Of a stretch of 64,000 nt of DNA, positions 13,270 through 24,300 are shown one piece after another; the first letter of the stretch is position 1, and every line of letters starts with the position of its first letter. The notes under the pieces are model-generated. The model searched no databases, was not told where the DNA came from, and worked only from the letters and a program-made list of their open reading frames with translations. The DNA lies in the NCBI RefSeq assembly GCF_015832195.1, contig NC_052018.1, positions 27,494,115 to 27,558,114 of the forward strand, given 5' to 3'. The position numbers and the translations under genes were made by a program. The DNA is from Motacilla alba alba. Lineage: Eukaryota > Chordata > Aves > Passeriformes > Motacillidae.

Positions 13270-13640
13270 CAGCAGAGTTCAGAAGAGGACAATGCATGTA
13301 AACTAGCTGTCCCTCAAGAAGTGTGGAATGAGAGACTGGAGGAGATTGCTTGCTTGTAACATTTCAGCTGCATGTGTGCAGAAAATGGGCAAACTGAGCC
13401 TTGCCCTGGTGAGGAAATGCCCTTCTCTACACATCCCACAGCCTGTAAAGCCTGTATACATCCCCCAGTGGCCACCAGTCACTGGGAGGTAATGCTCCAC
13501 ACCCCGACCCTAGAGCCCTTAACCCAGATCTTGAGTGGCCAGCTAAATGGAAGTCTCATGTGGGGGCAGGGCACAGGAAAGCCAAAGGATACTTAAGCCA
13601 GAGCATGAGGCACACACAGGTCTTTAACCTACATCTTGGA
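13270..13640. other. GC-richer unclassified block, possible old LTR fragment
   Basis: This block is visibly GC-richer than its flanks and carries open frames on both strands over the same bases (13303-13500 minus, 13372-13596 plus), as expected of GC-richer DNA rather than of a gene. A small inverted repeat (CCCAGTG 13464-13470, CACTGGG 13480-13486) lies inside. The transition to AT-rich DNA on each side suggests an inserted repeat such as an eroded LTR, but I cannot match it to a family. Confidence 0.35.
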
Positions 13641-13680
13641 TTTTAGGTCAGCTGAACACCATTGGAATCAGGATGGTAGC

Positions 13681-13732
13681 TGTTGTTCTTTTTGGTTGTT
13701 CTATAGTTGTTCTTTTTGGTTTTTTTTTTTTA
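13681..13732. repeat. Duplicated TTGTTCTTTTTGGTT followed by poly(T)
   Basis: The 15-mer TTGTTCTTTTTGGTT occurs at 13683-13697 and again at 13707-13721, and the second copy runs into a T tract and a pyrimidine-rich segment. This is a local low-complexity duplication. Confidence 0.75.
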
Positions 13733-14009
13733 ATATCTTTTCTCTCTTTCTCTCTATTCTTCTTCTAAATCCCTCTTACAGTTTAGAGTAACTTAAAATC
13801 AGACAAGTTTGTGGAATGTTAAGTTGAATGGACTAAGTTAATAATTCGTGAAAAGCTTTATGTTGATTGAATGTTTAAAACTTTTGCCAAAGCTCTCTGA
13901 TTTTCTGAAGTTTGCCTGTAAAGCTTTTGTTGTTTTGACATTATGTATTTAATAATATCTTGTCAGTATTTCTCCCTTGCTTCTAACTAGAGTACATTAA
14001 AAAAGAACA

Positions 14010-14938
14010 CAAGACCTCTTAAAAGACTCATCAAGTTGAGTTCAGTGGTCTTCCTTCTAATGTTCTGTTACCCTGGTCTCCTGGGTCAGTGAAGACTGAT
14101 GCAAGCAAGGTGTTTAGTAGTTCTTCCTTCTCTGCATCTTCTTTTCCAAAAGATGCAGAGCTCCTCCTTCTATTTAGTAATGAGTTTCCTTACAGATGTT
14201 CCTTAGTTTTCATTTGGTTATTGATGCATTTGAAGAAGAATTTATTGTTGTTCTTGACATCCTTGGCCAGATATAATTCCAGATGGACCTTAGCCTTCCT
14301 TGTCTCATTTTTACTTATTCTATTTATTCCAAGTGGCCTAATCCTGCTTTCATCTCCTGCATATTTCCCGCGTAGGCTTCAGTAATGATGGGAGTTCTTT
14401 ATGCATCTACTCTTACTCCTTTTGCCCGATTTCTCTGCTTATTGGGATGTTATCATTGTTGAGCCTGGTGAAAGTGATTCTTGTATATGAACTAACTCTC
14501 TTGGATCCCTTGTTCCTGCAAGAGCTGTTCCAATGGGATTCTTCCAAGAAGGTCCCTGAAGGGGTCAAAGTTAGCTCTTCTGATGCCCATGGTTGTAATC
14601 TCTCTTGCTGCCTTACCTCCTCACCTGACACTGAATTCCACAATCTCACTTTCGCTGCAGCTGAGCCTGCCCCCAATGCTCACATCTCCAGTGTGGCCTT
14701 CCCTGTTTGTTTGTATGAGTTCAAGCAGCATGCCAATCCCTGTGAGATCCTCCACTAATGGTCAGAAAGTTGTCATCAGTCTCTCCAGGAACCTCCTGGA
14801 CTGTTTGTGCTTTCCTGTGCAGCTTCTCCAGGGGATGTCAGGGTAGTTAAAATCCCCCACATGAACCAGTGCCTGTGACTGTGAGGCTTCTCCAATCTGC
14901 CTGTAGAAAGCCATATACTCTTCCAGCTCTTGAATTCT
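14010..14938 (-). mobile_element. CR1 LINE internal fragment (endonuclease to RT linker)
   Basis: Reverse-complement translation gives recognisable CR1 ORF2 sequence, lacking both the 5' end and the whole reverse transcriptase and 3' tail. A fragment missing its 3' end is unusual for a LINE, since normal insertions keep the 3' end, so a later deletion or rearrangement probably removed it. It cannot be joined to the 16-kb CR1 fragment as one colinear element: on the minus strand the 16-kb piece (RT end and tail) would have to precede this one (endonuclease), which is the wrong order. The low-coordinate boundary is approximate. Confidence 0.85.
14010..14938 (-). pseudogene. CR1 ORF2 remnant, endonuclease/linker part
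   Basis: CR1 ORF2 encodes an apurinic-like endonuclease joined to a reverse transcriptase. On the minus strand the order is: ALVHVGDFNYPDIPW at about 14875-14830, in which the GDFN of the endonuclease active site is preserved; the block containing RRFLER near 14795; the SIGGRLSCSES block near 14690-14660 (family form close to VGGSLGCSDHE); RRANFDPFRDLLGRIP near 14590-14545; and a linker with LYLAKDVKNNNKFFFK near 14270-14230. Stops and frame changes separate these blocks. No continuous frame covers them, so no protein is expected. Confidence 0.8.
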
Positions 14939-16042
14939 ACAGTGCTTAAACTAGCAGTCTTATGACACTGTTGTACTTGTATTGTGTGTGCATACTAAGG
15001 TATATATCAGAAGGACAGAAATGTTTATCATATTGCTGCCAAGGCAATATAAAAAATCTAAAGCTCTTATATTCTAAAACTATCATCTTCTTGGTTAATT
15101 AGAATAAAAAAACCAAAAAACAAAAAAACCCAAAAGACAATGTCTCTTATTTGAGAGAACTTGCCCTTCTCCTTTCTCTGTTCTGCTACTAAAAGGCAAG
15201 TAAATCTTGCAAGAGTTAAACAACGACTTGCCTTAAAGTATAATCCAATGGAACTATGCCTCAGTTTTAAGCCAGCCACAGTTTTAAAGTCATGTCTAAC
15301 TAAATATATATATACATACATACCAAGTGAAATACTAATTAGGACTTCTTTATAGACAAGATAAATTCAAGCATTAAAATCCAAAATACAGTGACATTTT
15401 TTGTTGATTCTTATATTTCTTTGTCCCAATAAAAATATGGAAATATTCACTGGTTTAGGAAGGAAAAATGAATAAGAAACAGTGAACATTTGAAAATGAA
15501 ATAAGAACATTGAAATGTAGAGACTGAGTTTAGGAAGAAAAACCTGAGTAAGTATGACTAACATATTATCCTAAGTTACGTGGTATTTAATTATAAAGCC
15601 TTAAAAACATTGATGATAAGTATTATGTCCCATTTTGCGAGACAGCATCCAATTATGGCCTCAGAGAAATTGAAGAAAATTACAGAAGAAAAGAAGAAAA
15701 CAATATGAGTCTTCTATCATTTGTATTTACTTAATGATATTTTTTTTCAATATTCACTGCCTACAACTGTGGGTGTTCAGTCTATAAACAAAAACCTCAT
15801 TTTACAAATAGTGCAGTATAATGAGACCTTTCCTATAAACTTCCCAGAACTAACTGTAGTGGCAGGGGTTTTCAGCTAATTAGGCTGTGCTAATAGAATG
15901 CATATGCACATTTGCAGTAGCTCAGCTGGTGGGCAATAGCTTGTTAAACCACCAGCACACAGTTGCTTTTGTCCATGTCAGAGCCTTAGGTATAAAAGCA
16001 TTCATTTCCAAATTTGAGATACAAGATTTTAACATCTGACTC
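14939..16042. other. Non-coding spacer with A/C tract and a candidate regulatory segment
   Basis: An A/C-only tract occupies 15106-15135. The last part (about 15850-16040) is less repetitive and contains CTAATTAG near 15876, ATGCATATGCA at 15898-15908, an inverted repeat GCTGGTGG/CCACCAGC at 15925-15932 and 15949-15956, and a TATAAAA-like sequence near 15992. It ends exactly where the CR1 tail begins. No coding frame is supported. Confidence 0.5.
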
Positions 16043-16930
16043 TCATAGAATCATAGTGGTTAGGGTAAGAATGAACCTTTAAGCTAATCTGGTTCCCACT
16101 CCACTGCCATGGGCAGGGACACCTTCCATTAGATGAATTTGCTCAGGAATCCGTCCAATATTTCCTGGAACACTTCCAGAGATGGGTGAGGCATTCAGCA
16201 CTTTTTAGGTAAGTTTTTCCAATGCCTCAACATCCTCAAAATGAATAATTTCTTCCTTACACCTAATATAAATCTACATTCTTTCAGTTTGAAGCTACTA
16301 ACCCTTGTCCTATCACTACATGCCCTTGTAAAAAGTGCCCATCCAGCTTTCTTTTAGGGCCCCTTTAGGCACTGGAAGGCCACTATAAGATTTTGCTGGG
16401 AGCCCTCTCCATGCTGAAGAGCCCCAATCTCAGTCTGCATGGAATATGTGCTCTAGCCCTCTAACCATCATTTTGGCCCTCATCTAGACTTTCTCCACAT
16501 CCTTTTATGTTTGTAACTCCAGAGCTAACTCAGTAGTCCAGGTGAGGTCTCAGGAGAGTGGAGTAGAGGAGGAGATTTCACTTCCTTTAACCCACTGGCC
16601 ACAGTTCTTTTTAATGCAGCCCAGAATTTGATTTTCTTTCTGGACTGCAACTACTCATTGCTGAGTCATGTTTATCTTGTCATCCTTCAACACCTGTAAG
16701 TCTTTCTCCTCGGGGTTGCTCTCAGTCTGTTCTCTGCCCAGCCTGTACTTGTGTTTGGAATTGCCCTGATCCATGTGCAAAACCTTACACTTGACCTTGT
16801 TGACTTTCGTGAGGTTCACATAGGCTTTTCCCTCCAACATGCTGATTACACCACCGAGCTTTGTGTTGACTGCAAACTTGCTGAGGCTGCACTTGATCCT
16901 GCTGATGATGCTAAGGTAGAACTTTGCCAT
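16043..16930 (-). mobile_element. CR1 LINE, 5'-truncated, intact 3' terminus
   Basis: The minus strand runs from the end of the reverse transcriptase to a clear CR1 3' end (TCATAGAATCATAG at 16043-16056 on the plus strand). Recognisable family blocks on the plus strand include CCTTGTCCTATCACTACATG near 16301-16322 and CTGGAAGGCCACTATAAG near 16372-16390. The copy is about 890 bp and has the classic 5'-truncated form. It is the best internal reference in this window for the 3' part missing from the copy at 61555-62996. Confidence 0.92.
16655..16930 (-). pseudogene. CR1 ORF2 remnant, end of reverse transcriptase
   Basis: A 91-codon minus-strand frame reads through the end of the CR1 reverse transcriptase palm and thumb. 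It includes SKFAVNTKLGG at residues 17-27, then CKVLHMDQGN, YRLG and EKDLQVLKDDKINMTQQ. The family form of the first motif is SKFADDTKLGG, in which the two Asp residues bind catalytic metal. Here they read Val-Asn (codons at 16870-16865), so the active site is destroyed even though the frame is open. The upstream ATG is a chance Met, since the natural protein starts far 5' of this truncated copy. Confidence 0.87.
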
Positions 16931-17262
16931 TAAATGAGCTTAAGCTATTGAACAGAGTTTGATAATATTTTTTCCTTTTAAAACACAAATCCAGATTAAT
17001 TATTTACTGTAAGTCAGTAATAAATCAAGTTACATAGATTTTTGAGGAACCTGGAGGTACTGGAAGACAAGGAGAAAGGTCGCAAATTTTTGGTATTGTA
17101 TGCAGGACAAAATAGACTTAAAGTGGATGTGGAAGTCTATATATTGAAACATGAATAATACAGTGAATACTTTTTAAGGTAGGCTAATTAAGCTTTGAAA
17201 TGATGGGGTAACTTCTTTATTTTCTTTATAAATCAAGGGGTTGCTTAAAAAAAATTATGCAA
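16931..17262. other. AT-rich spacer between CR1 and LTR-like repeat
   Basis: About 330 bp of AT-rich sequence with no coding frame, repeat or regulatory element that I can support. Confidence 0.7.
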
Positions 17263-17267
17263 TCCAG

Positions 17268-17747
17268 TGCTCTGGGTTGACCCCGGATGGGTGCAAGGTG
17301 CCTACCAAAGCTGCTCTGTCAGTCCTCCTCCTCAGGTGCACAGGGGCAAGAATATAACAAAATGCTCATGGGTCAAGGTAAGGACAGGGCGAGATCACTC
17401 ACCAGTTACTGCCACAAGCCAACTAGAGCAAATGTGGGGGAAAATTAATTGAATTTATTATCAATCAAATCAAAGTAGGATAATGAGAAACAGAAAACTA
17501 AATCTGATAAACACCTTCCACTCACCAGTCCTTTCTTCCTGGGCTTAACATCATCCCTGAATTCCCCACCTCCTCCCCATAAGCAACATAGGGGAACAGA
17601 AAATAGAGATTGGTGTTAGTTCATTGCACATTGTCTCTTGCCTAACCTTTCTCCTTAGGGAGAGGACCCCTCACACCCTTTCCCTGCTGTAGAAGCCACT
17701 GCTGCAGGCCCCCCATTACCAAAACCTGGCCATGCAAACCCAATACA
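17268..17747 (-). mobile_element. Solo LTR-like repeat with candidate 5-bp target duplication
   Basis: On the minus strand the element begins TGTATTGGGTTTGCATGG and ends GGGGTCAACCCAGAGCA, giving the TG...CA ends typical of LTRs. An AATAAA polyadenylation signal on the minus strand lies at 17454-17459. The flanks are TCCAG (17263-17267) and TCCAA (17748-17752), a 4-of-5 match consistent with an aged 5-bp target-site duplication. The sequence resembles an LTR family I recall as widespread in birds (CTCTGGGTTGACCC, CCATGCAAACCCAATACA). No internal retroviral genes are present, as expected of a solo LTR left by recombination. At 480 bp it may be internally shortened. It appears more decayed than a recent insertion. 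Confidence 0.7.
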
Positions 17748-19239
17748 TCCAATCAAGACAAAAACTAATTCTTTATACTCAAAGCTTTGGGACATTAAAA
17801 TGTAATTGATTAGCAATCATTTTAGAGTAATCCGTGGTTTTCAGTTGTGGTTTCTAGAAACTGTTTGTTTGTTTACACATAATTCTGCAGCATGCTTTGC
17901 AAGCACCTGAGATGGACATCTCTATTAGGAATGTCCGTGGAATATGCTCATATGCTACTGTGTGCTTGTGGTGTTGCAGTGTGTCTCTCTGCTTGTCAGT
18001 TTCTCTCTGTGCTCTTGGTATTTCAGAGAGACTTCTGAAAGCAGAAAGGAGGTCAGAAAGGGATTGTGCATTTTGAAAGTACATTTTGAAATTCTTCAGT
18101 TTTGTAGGAAGAAATTTTGCACTATTAATCAAAGGTTTTTACACATTTTTTTGTTCTTAATGGTTCACATCACGTACTGCATGGACATGTTAACCACTGA
18201 TTTTAAAGTTCAGAGAAAGAAAAATCTCTAAATAATAAAACATAATTTCTTACAAGAAATTTGGACCCTGGATGTCTGAAATTAAATCTGTCCTAGCAAA
18301 GCAGAACACATAGCCACAAGATTCTGGACAATTATGTTACAATACTTGTGGATTTCTGAAACCAGAAGGGCTCTAAAATTAAGATTACATAAGACTCACA
18401 AAAAAGATGAAAGCAGTTTTGAAGCTGAAGTCTTTAGGTTACAGAACACATGAAGCAGAATTTCTAGAAATACAGAAAAGTATGATCTCAGCTATTTCAG
18501 GACGACAAATTTCTCAGGATTCACAGAAACAGGTGGTAGTTCTTTGTTTAGCTTGTTTGTTTGTTGTTTGTTCTTGTAAATGCCTGACTTTAAAAGAATA
18601 TGGACAGTCCCAGATTTGAGATAAATTTTCTGTTGCTGAAGAAAAGAAATAAGCAGTAGGTACCATCACCACTGACTTAGTGAGGCTTAGTGCTCAGTGA
18701 GGATTACAGTCAGCTGTTGCAGTGAGGATATCAGCAATACTGGAGGCAGATTTTCCTTTAAATATGATTGTTTGGTCTACAGGCATTTTTTCAAAACCGG
18801 ATGCCAGGCTCCTTATACAAAAATGCCTTCACAGTCCCTGGGATTTGGAAAGTGGCTTTCTGCAGGATAATGAAAATGGTAAGGCACATATGATGGAGAT
18901 AAGAAACAAGGCTTACTACAAAGATCCTCTGGCATAATTAAGCCAATGCAAATTGGATGTCTCTTAAAATAGATCTGCTCTTCCCTATTTCAGACATAGA
19001 AAAGAAATGAAAACATTAGTCATGGAAGAGTGAAGCTTTATTTAGAGAAAGGCACTGCCATAGGAAAAAAAAAGGAAGTATAAAATAAAAAGTTATGAAG
19101 AGATCACATAATCAGAACTGATTTGACCTTTCCCTTCCTGCTTCTAAAATGTGAATGAAAAGGCTACTATCCAAAATAAATATAAAATAAAGCAAGTCTC
19201 CTGCACTAGTAATCTAAGTGAAGATAAAGAGGACAGAGA

Positions 19240-19308
19240 AAAGTGTGAGCACATTTTGAAAAATTTCAAAATTTTTCACATTTTGAAAAGTGTGAGCCCA
19301 TTTTGAAA
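19240..19308. repeat. Direct repeat of a 22-mer, 47 bp apart
   Basis: A 22-mer starting AAAGTGTGAGC and ending CATTTTGAAA occurs at 19240-19261 and 19287-19308 with one difference (A to C at the twelfth base). A further CATTTTGAAAA lies between them at 19278-19288. The cluster sits directly left of the 19311-19361 hairpin. Confidence 0.9.
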
Positions 19309-19310
19309 CA

Positions 19311-19361
19311 CTATATGTTAGCCTTCTAGGTGGTGCATACACCTAGAAGGCAAACATATAG
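19311..19361. repeat. 51-nt near-perfect hairpin (22-bp arms, 7-nt loop)
   Basis: The arm at 19311-19332 and the arm at 19340-19361 are complementary at 21 of 22 positions (one A/A mismatch, 19320 opposite 19352) around the loop GTGCATA. The core of each arm is GCCTTCTAGGTG / CACCTAGAAGGC. It could be a cruciform-forming palindrome, a small fold-back repeat or a hairpin RNA precursor. The total length is at the short end for a microRNA precursor, and nothing here shows transcription. Confidence 0.9.
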
Positions 19362-20957
19362 ACTTGAAAGAAAAGAGACATTTGCTAAAGGGAAAGTACC
19401 CAAAGCTGCATATGTCATAGTAGCTTTATGCAGCTGAACAGCTTTTCAAATATTTTATTTATAGATTAAAAGTGTGGGGCATTCAGTCTGTGCATTTGCT
19501 CTACAGGCTGTCTCCTCATACAATTCAGCAATCCATCATACAACAGTCTGGCCAGCACACAATTTCTCAGCAGGGATTGGTAGAACAACAGGCTGTGATA
19601 AAGAAGTAGTTATCAGAAAGTAGTGGTAAAAGTTAGCCAGTCCTGCTCTAGAAGTGACATTTCATCGTCCTTAAAAATGTCAAATATTACTTGAAGGAAA
19701 TATTTACCATAATGTTAAGAACATGGGAAATAAATGTAATTCTACTTATTTCCTTCATGTAGTACAAAATTCCATTGAAAATTATTATTCAGAAATATGC
19801 TGCTGCTGATTTTAGAGATCTATACAACACTAATCTGCTTTTATTTAATGCTTCTCTAACATGGTAGATACATTTTCATTGCTACTACAGATGTTAATCT
19901 TTGTTCTAACAAAATTTTCTGACCTAATCAGCATTATCTCTTCTTTCAAAACCAAACCAAAGTTCTTAGACTTTTAGTAAATCTACATAAATTTAGATGT
20001 TATTTATGACCAATCTAAACAAAAGGTGCATTGGCAACTGGTGAATGTATTTTCAATGGCTCAGAGAAAAATACTGTTCTTTCCTTTAGTAATGAAGTCT
20101 GAGAGTTTTAATCTAAATTATATGAAATTTATTTTTTCTTATTAAAAGTTAAAATGCCTATAATTATACATACAGAAATTATGAATGATTATTCAAACAT
20201 TTATGTAATAAAGGTTTATGTTAAAAAAACTTCCTTTGACAGCAAATAGTTAGCAACAATAAAAAACCCCTTGACATTTAGCTAAAAGGAAATCTTTAAT
20301 ATTTGACTGTCTTTTTGAAATAACCAGTTATTTATTAATCAGTGTAAGAACATAAAACTGTTGAATCATTTCCAGCAGTGGGCAGAACTAGACCTAGGAA
20401 AGATAATTAAAAAAAAAAAATTAAAAAAGAAGCTTAAGGCAATGCATCTTCACAATAACCCCCTAATTCCCACTTCTCTGCAGTCATGAACTTGCTGAAA
20501 CAGAGATGATAGCATAGCTGTTATGAACAGCCACTTCTATTCTTAAAGTTTAAGTAGCTGGCAGGCAGAAATTTGCCTGAAACTTCTGAGCTTTATTCTG
20601 TTTTGGGAGAAAAAAAAATCTGTGCTGAGCAAATTTTCTTAAACTCAATTCTTTTACCTACTAGGTCTTAATTTAGTCTTTGAGTTTTACTCCTGTAGAT
20701 ATAACCTTCTGTTAAAACTGAATCTATTAAAAGAATAGGTATTTCTAATCTGTTTCAGGTGTTAAAGGTTGTGAACTCTAACCTATCGCCTTGGGAGGTA
20801 ATTGAAGATGGAATTGATCTGAAAGTCCAATTAAATAACAGAGAAAGAAAATGAAGAAAACTATCTCTTCTCCTGAGCTTTCTCACATGTAAAACTAGAA
20901 TGTGTGCGTGTGTAAATACAAAAGTTAATCCACTATTACATTAACTAATTAAAATTT

Positions 20958-20993
20958 ATATGCATATACATATATATATATGCATATATATGC
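20958..20993. repeat. Alternating TATGCATA/(AT)n low-complexity stretch
   Basis: Alternating purine-pyrimidine sequence built from (TA)n with ATGCAT units at 20960-20965 and 20980-20985, plus a third TATGCA at 20988-20993. It is self-complementary and AT-rich. Confidence 0.8.
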
Positions 20994-21229
20994 AGCTAAA
21001 AGTTCAAAGTTCATTTCTTGTTTTGTACTAGTTTATGCTATGTAATCCCTGGTTATTTAGTGGTCACTGTAGTAACAATTTCTGAAAAAGAAGACTGCTG
21101 ACAAATTAAATCTTCACTGCTACTGTAGGAAAACATGCAGTTACAGATTTCAGAAAGCAAAGGTATATAATTGTGGGTGTTAAAAGACTTTCATAACAGA
21201 ATTATTTGAAAATATTCCCTTTGGGTTTG

Positions 21230-21271
21230 TTTTTTTTTTCTTCTTTTTCTTTTTTTTCTTTTTTTTTTTTT

Positions 21272-21302
<31 letters not shown>
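21230..21302. repeat. 73-bp pure pyrimidine (mostly T) tract
   Basis: Every base from 21230 to 21302 is T or C, with only five C. The peptide of Phe and Ser it encodes is an artefact of low complexity. Confidence 0.97.
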
Positions 21303-24300
21303 ATAACTGGAGACATTTTAACTCTGTTTGTCATTCTAGTTTTAAGTTCAGGTGGTCAAGTCAGGAAAAGGTATGTGCTCCAGACTGGTTTCCCTGGCTT
21401 TCCCACCTTTCCTCTCCAGAATTAAGATGAACTGTGCTACAGAGAATTACTGAGTGAAGGAAAAATAGAATCCCAACTACACAGTAATGCAATTCTTCCC
21501 TGAAATGGGACACTGTCCCTTAGCAGTTTTTCACATGCTTGCAAGCTCTATTTGGTCCTCAGGTATAGATGAAACATACTAATTTTCTTAATTTAAACAG
21601 AAGTCTGGCCCCACTATTTCTTGTATAAAAATCAATTTGTGCCAGTATTGCATGTCAGTGCACATTTTTGGTTTTTAAAATTTTTTTCTCAGAGAAAAGA
21701 ACCAAAGAAATGTAGATGAAAACCAGAAAGCTCCACCTTTTTTCTCCCACAAACTTGAGAGACTGAGTGCTTTGATGGAGTTGAGAAGAATTTAACTTGA
21801 AAGAATAATTAACCTATTGACTTGTGTAGGCACACTGACGTGATGATAGCTATATTTTATGCTAAATATGGGGTTGCAAAAGGTATTTTTTAGCATTTTA
21901 TGATGTTGGAGAATAGAGCATGACATTAAAAACAGCAATGCAATACAAAGATTTTCACTGTAATTTCTGTTCTTTCTCTTTTTCTGTTTTTCAGATAATT
22001 GTTGCTTGGAAATTGTTTTGGCTGGTAAATCACAAATGTCCTGTGAGGATAAAGCTTTGTGTACTGCATTAGATTATATGGACACAAGTTGCACTAGATT
22101 AAAAATAAGCCTTATAACTAAAAGCCTTGGTCTTCTAACTACCAAGGAATCTAATACCTCAGTCAATTGGTGTTATCTCTATTAAACTCCATATTGATTT
22201 CTTAGATCAGAGAGCTATTTGAGCTACCTTGGGAATTGTTTAAAAAATTCTTGAAGCGAATGGGTAGCCTTTTGTAATTAAGAAGGCAAACCTCGTTAAA
22301 CTTCTTGCTACACACTATCTTAAAATCTTTTTTTACTAAATCAATCATTGCATACTAAGAATCTGGTCTAACTTATAGACTTACTTGAGTACATTTACAG
22401 CATGAAACCTCTGAGAGTCACACAGAAAATGTGTATTCATCGGTCTTAATACCAACAATAACAGCAGTGGAGTTACCATAAAAGTCATTAGAACATAAAT
22501 TGCTTTCTTCTAGCTTTTTTTTATCATCTGGACTTAGTTTTAACAGTTAAAGGAAAGAAAAGGCACCTGAGTAAGAGTACACAGTAGAAAGCTACTTGAT
22601 ACTCACAGTTCTTGCCCTAATTTCCAGCACAAAACTATATTGCAGAGACGTGAAAGATTTTTTTTGTCAAAAACCATGTTGCTTGCTGTTATTTGCAAGA
22701 AATAGCTTAATTTTCTATCTATAAATACTTTTACCTGACACCTTTCTCAAGATGATTATTTTCTCTTCCATTTGAATGTCTTTGTGTGGCAGATGACTGG
22801 CATCTTCAGAAAATTACTAGAATCTTATTCTTTCAAATTAAAAGTTTCTTTAAAATTTTCTAATATGCATGCAGATTTTAAGGAAAAACTGATCTTGGTA
22901 GATGAATTTTGGAGAACAATAGTGATTTTGCAGTTTAAAAAGTCTATGTTTTTTCTGCTTCTGCTTAGAAGCATGATATAGAAGTGTTTAATACATATAT
23001 TTAACTGCTGTACCACAAGCAAATATTGCTTAGGAAATCTGGTACAAATCAAAGCCAGAAATCAACTAGGGTATGCAAAAGCAAAAATTTATATAGTAAT
23101 CTCTTATGTGAATATATCAGCAAGGAAAAAAATCTGAAAGTTTTATTTGTTAAAGGTACACAAGTATAGAAATTAAAACTTTAAAAAAAAAAGTATGCGA
23201 AAAAGGAACAGATACAGTATATGGTTTATATTCTCTATTTTTGTAATGAGAAGTGAAAAGTAAAAGATCAAAATATACAGATTCCCACCGGTCTTTTCCT
23301 AAGTGTTGTATGGATACTAAGGGAATTTAATTTTTGCTGTTCAGTCAGAAAAGAAACAAACATTTCTTTACAGAACACGGAGTTCTTGGCGGGACACTGA
23401 ACAGGCTGTCAATACAAAAATGAAAAATCTGTGAATATTAAGATAATATATTATTGAAATTATCATTATAGGACATTATATATCATAGTACCATATTATT
23501 ATATAATAATATATAATATCATATATTATTATATTATATAGTTATCAATTATTATATCAATTACTATATTATTATTATTATAGAAATTATGCTATATCCA
23601 CTTTACCAGAGAATCAGCACAACTTATTAAGTACGAAATAGAATTAATTTGTCTCGTCACTGTAGAAATAGTTCTTGTTTAATAAATAAATAAGCTAAAT
23701 TATCACACTTTTAAACAAGTAAGTTAATTTTGGACTAAGGTAAAAGTAATTTAAGGCTTGTCTCTTCTTAAGAGTCAGGAAATATACTTTAAAATTGTTT
23801 TAAAAAGGGATGTTGGTTTATTGAAATATAGTTAGACTGAAAAAAGATAAGTTTCCTCATGGTTCCTCCGGAACAGGTTTGTCATTTATGCCACATGGTA
23901 ACTTTTTCATGCAAATATTTTTAATAACCCTAAAAGATGATGTTACTTATGTATCTCCTATAATAGCACATAAAAATACATGCCAGTCTAGCAAACTCTT
24001 TTTTGTAAACACATATTTTAAAAAAAAAATTTACAAATACAGTTGCATTTGCAATTTCATCTGGAAGTTGTGCATTTTTTTTCATGTCATCTAACTCACT
24101 AATTCCTACATACTGAAAATTGTTAAGGAATATGTTCTTATAGTATGGGATCAAAAAAATAGTTTATTGTCCAAGATCTTTTTTTAAAATAGTTCTTTGG
24201 TACCTACTGAACATGCTTAACTTACCTCTCCTTGTAAAGGTAAAGTGGCATTTTCAGCTATTGGGAGAAATATTTATACAGAAGGTACATCTAAACTACT

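Larger units (their letters stand above)
17753..21229. other. Non-coding DNA with a strong hairpin near 19.3 kb, no gene seen
   Basis: The sequence is AT-rich and repeat-poor. Open frames on both strands near 17854-18231 overlap each other and have no domain or codon signal I can recognise. Supported features are the repeat and hairpin cluster at 19240-19361 and the TATGCATA-rich stretch at 20958-20993. Confidence 0.65.

Noticed and set aside
13303..13596. Two overlapping ORFs in the GC-richer block
   Set aside because: They lie on opposite strands over the same bases, with no domain, conserved context or splice evidence.
14413..14846. Overlapping ORFs on both strands near 14.4-14.8 kb
   Set aside because: They are fragments in and opposite the minus-strand CR1 endonuclease remnant, not a host gene.
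15985..16010. TATAAAA-like sequence as a promoter
   Set aside because: No open frame, CpG-rich region or transcript evidence follows; a CR1 antisense end begins at 16043. It is kept only as part of a candidate regulatory segment.
14010..16930. One CR1 element split by an insertion between 14.9 and 16.0 kb
   Set aside because: The parts are in the wrong order on the minus strand for a single split element, so two insertions are more likely.
21206..21430. Phe/Ser-rich ORF resembling a membrane segment
   Set aside because: The hydrophobic run is encoded by the poly-pyrimidine tract.
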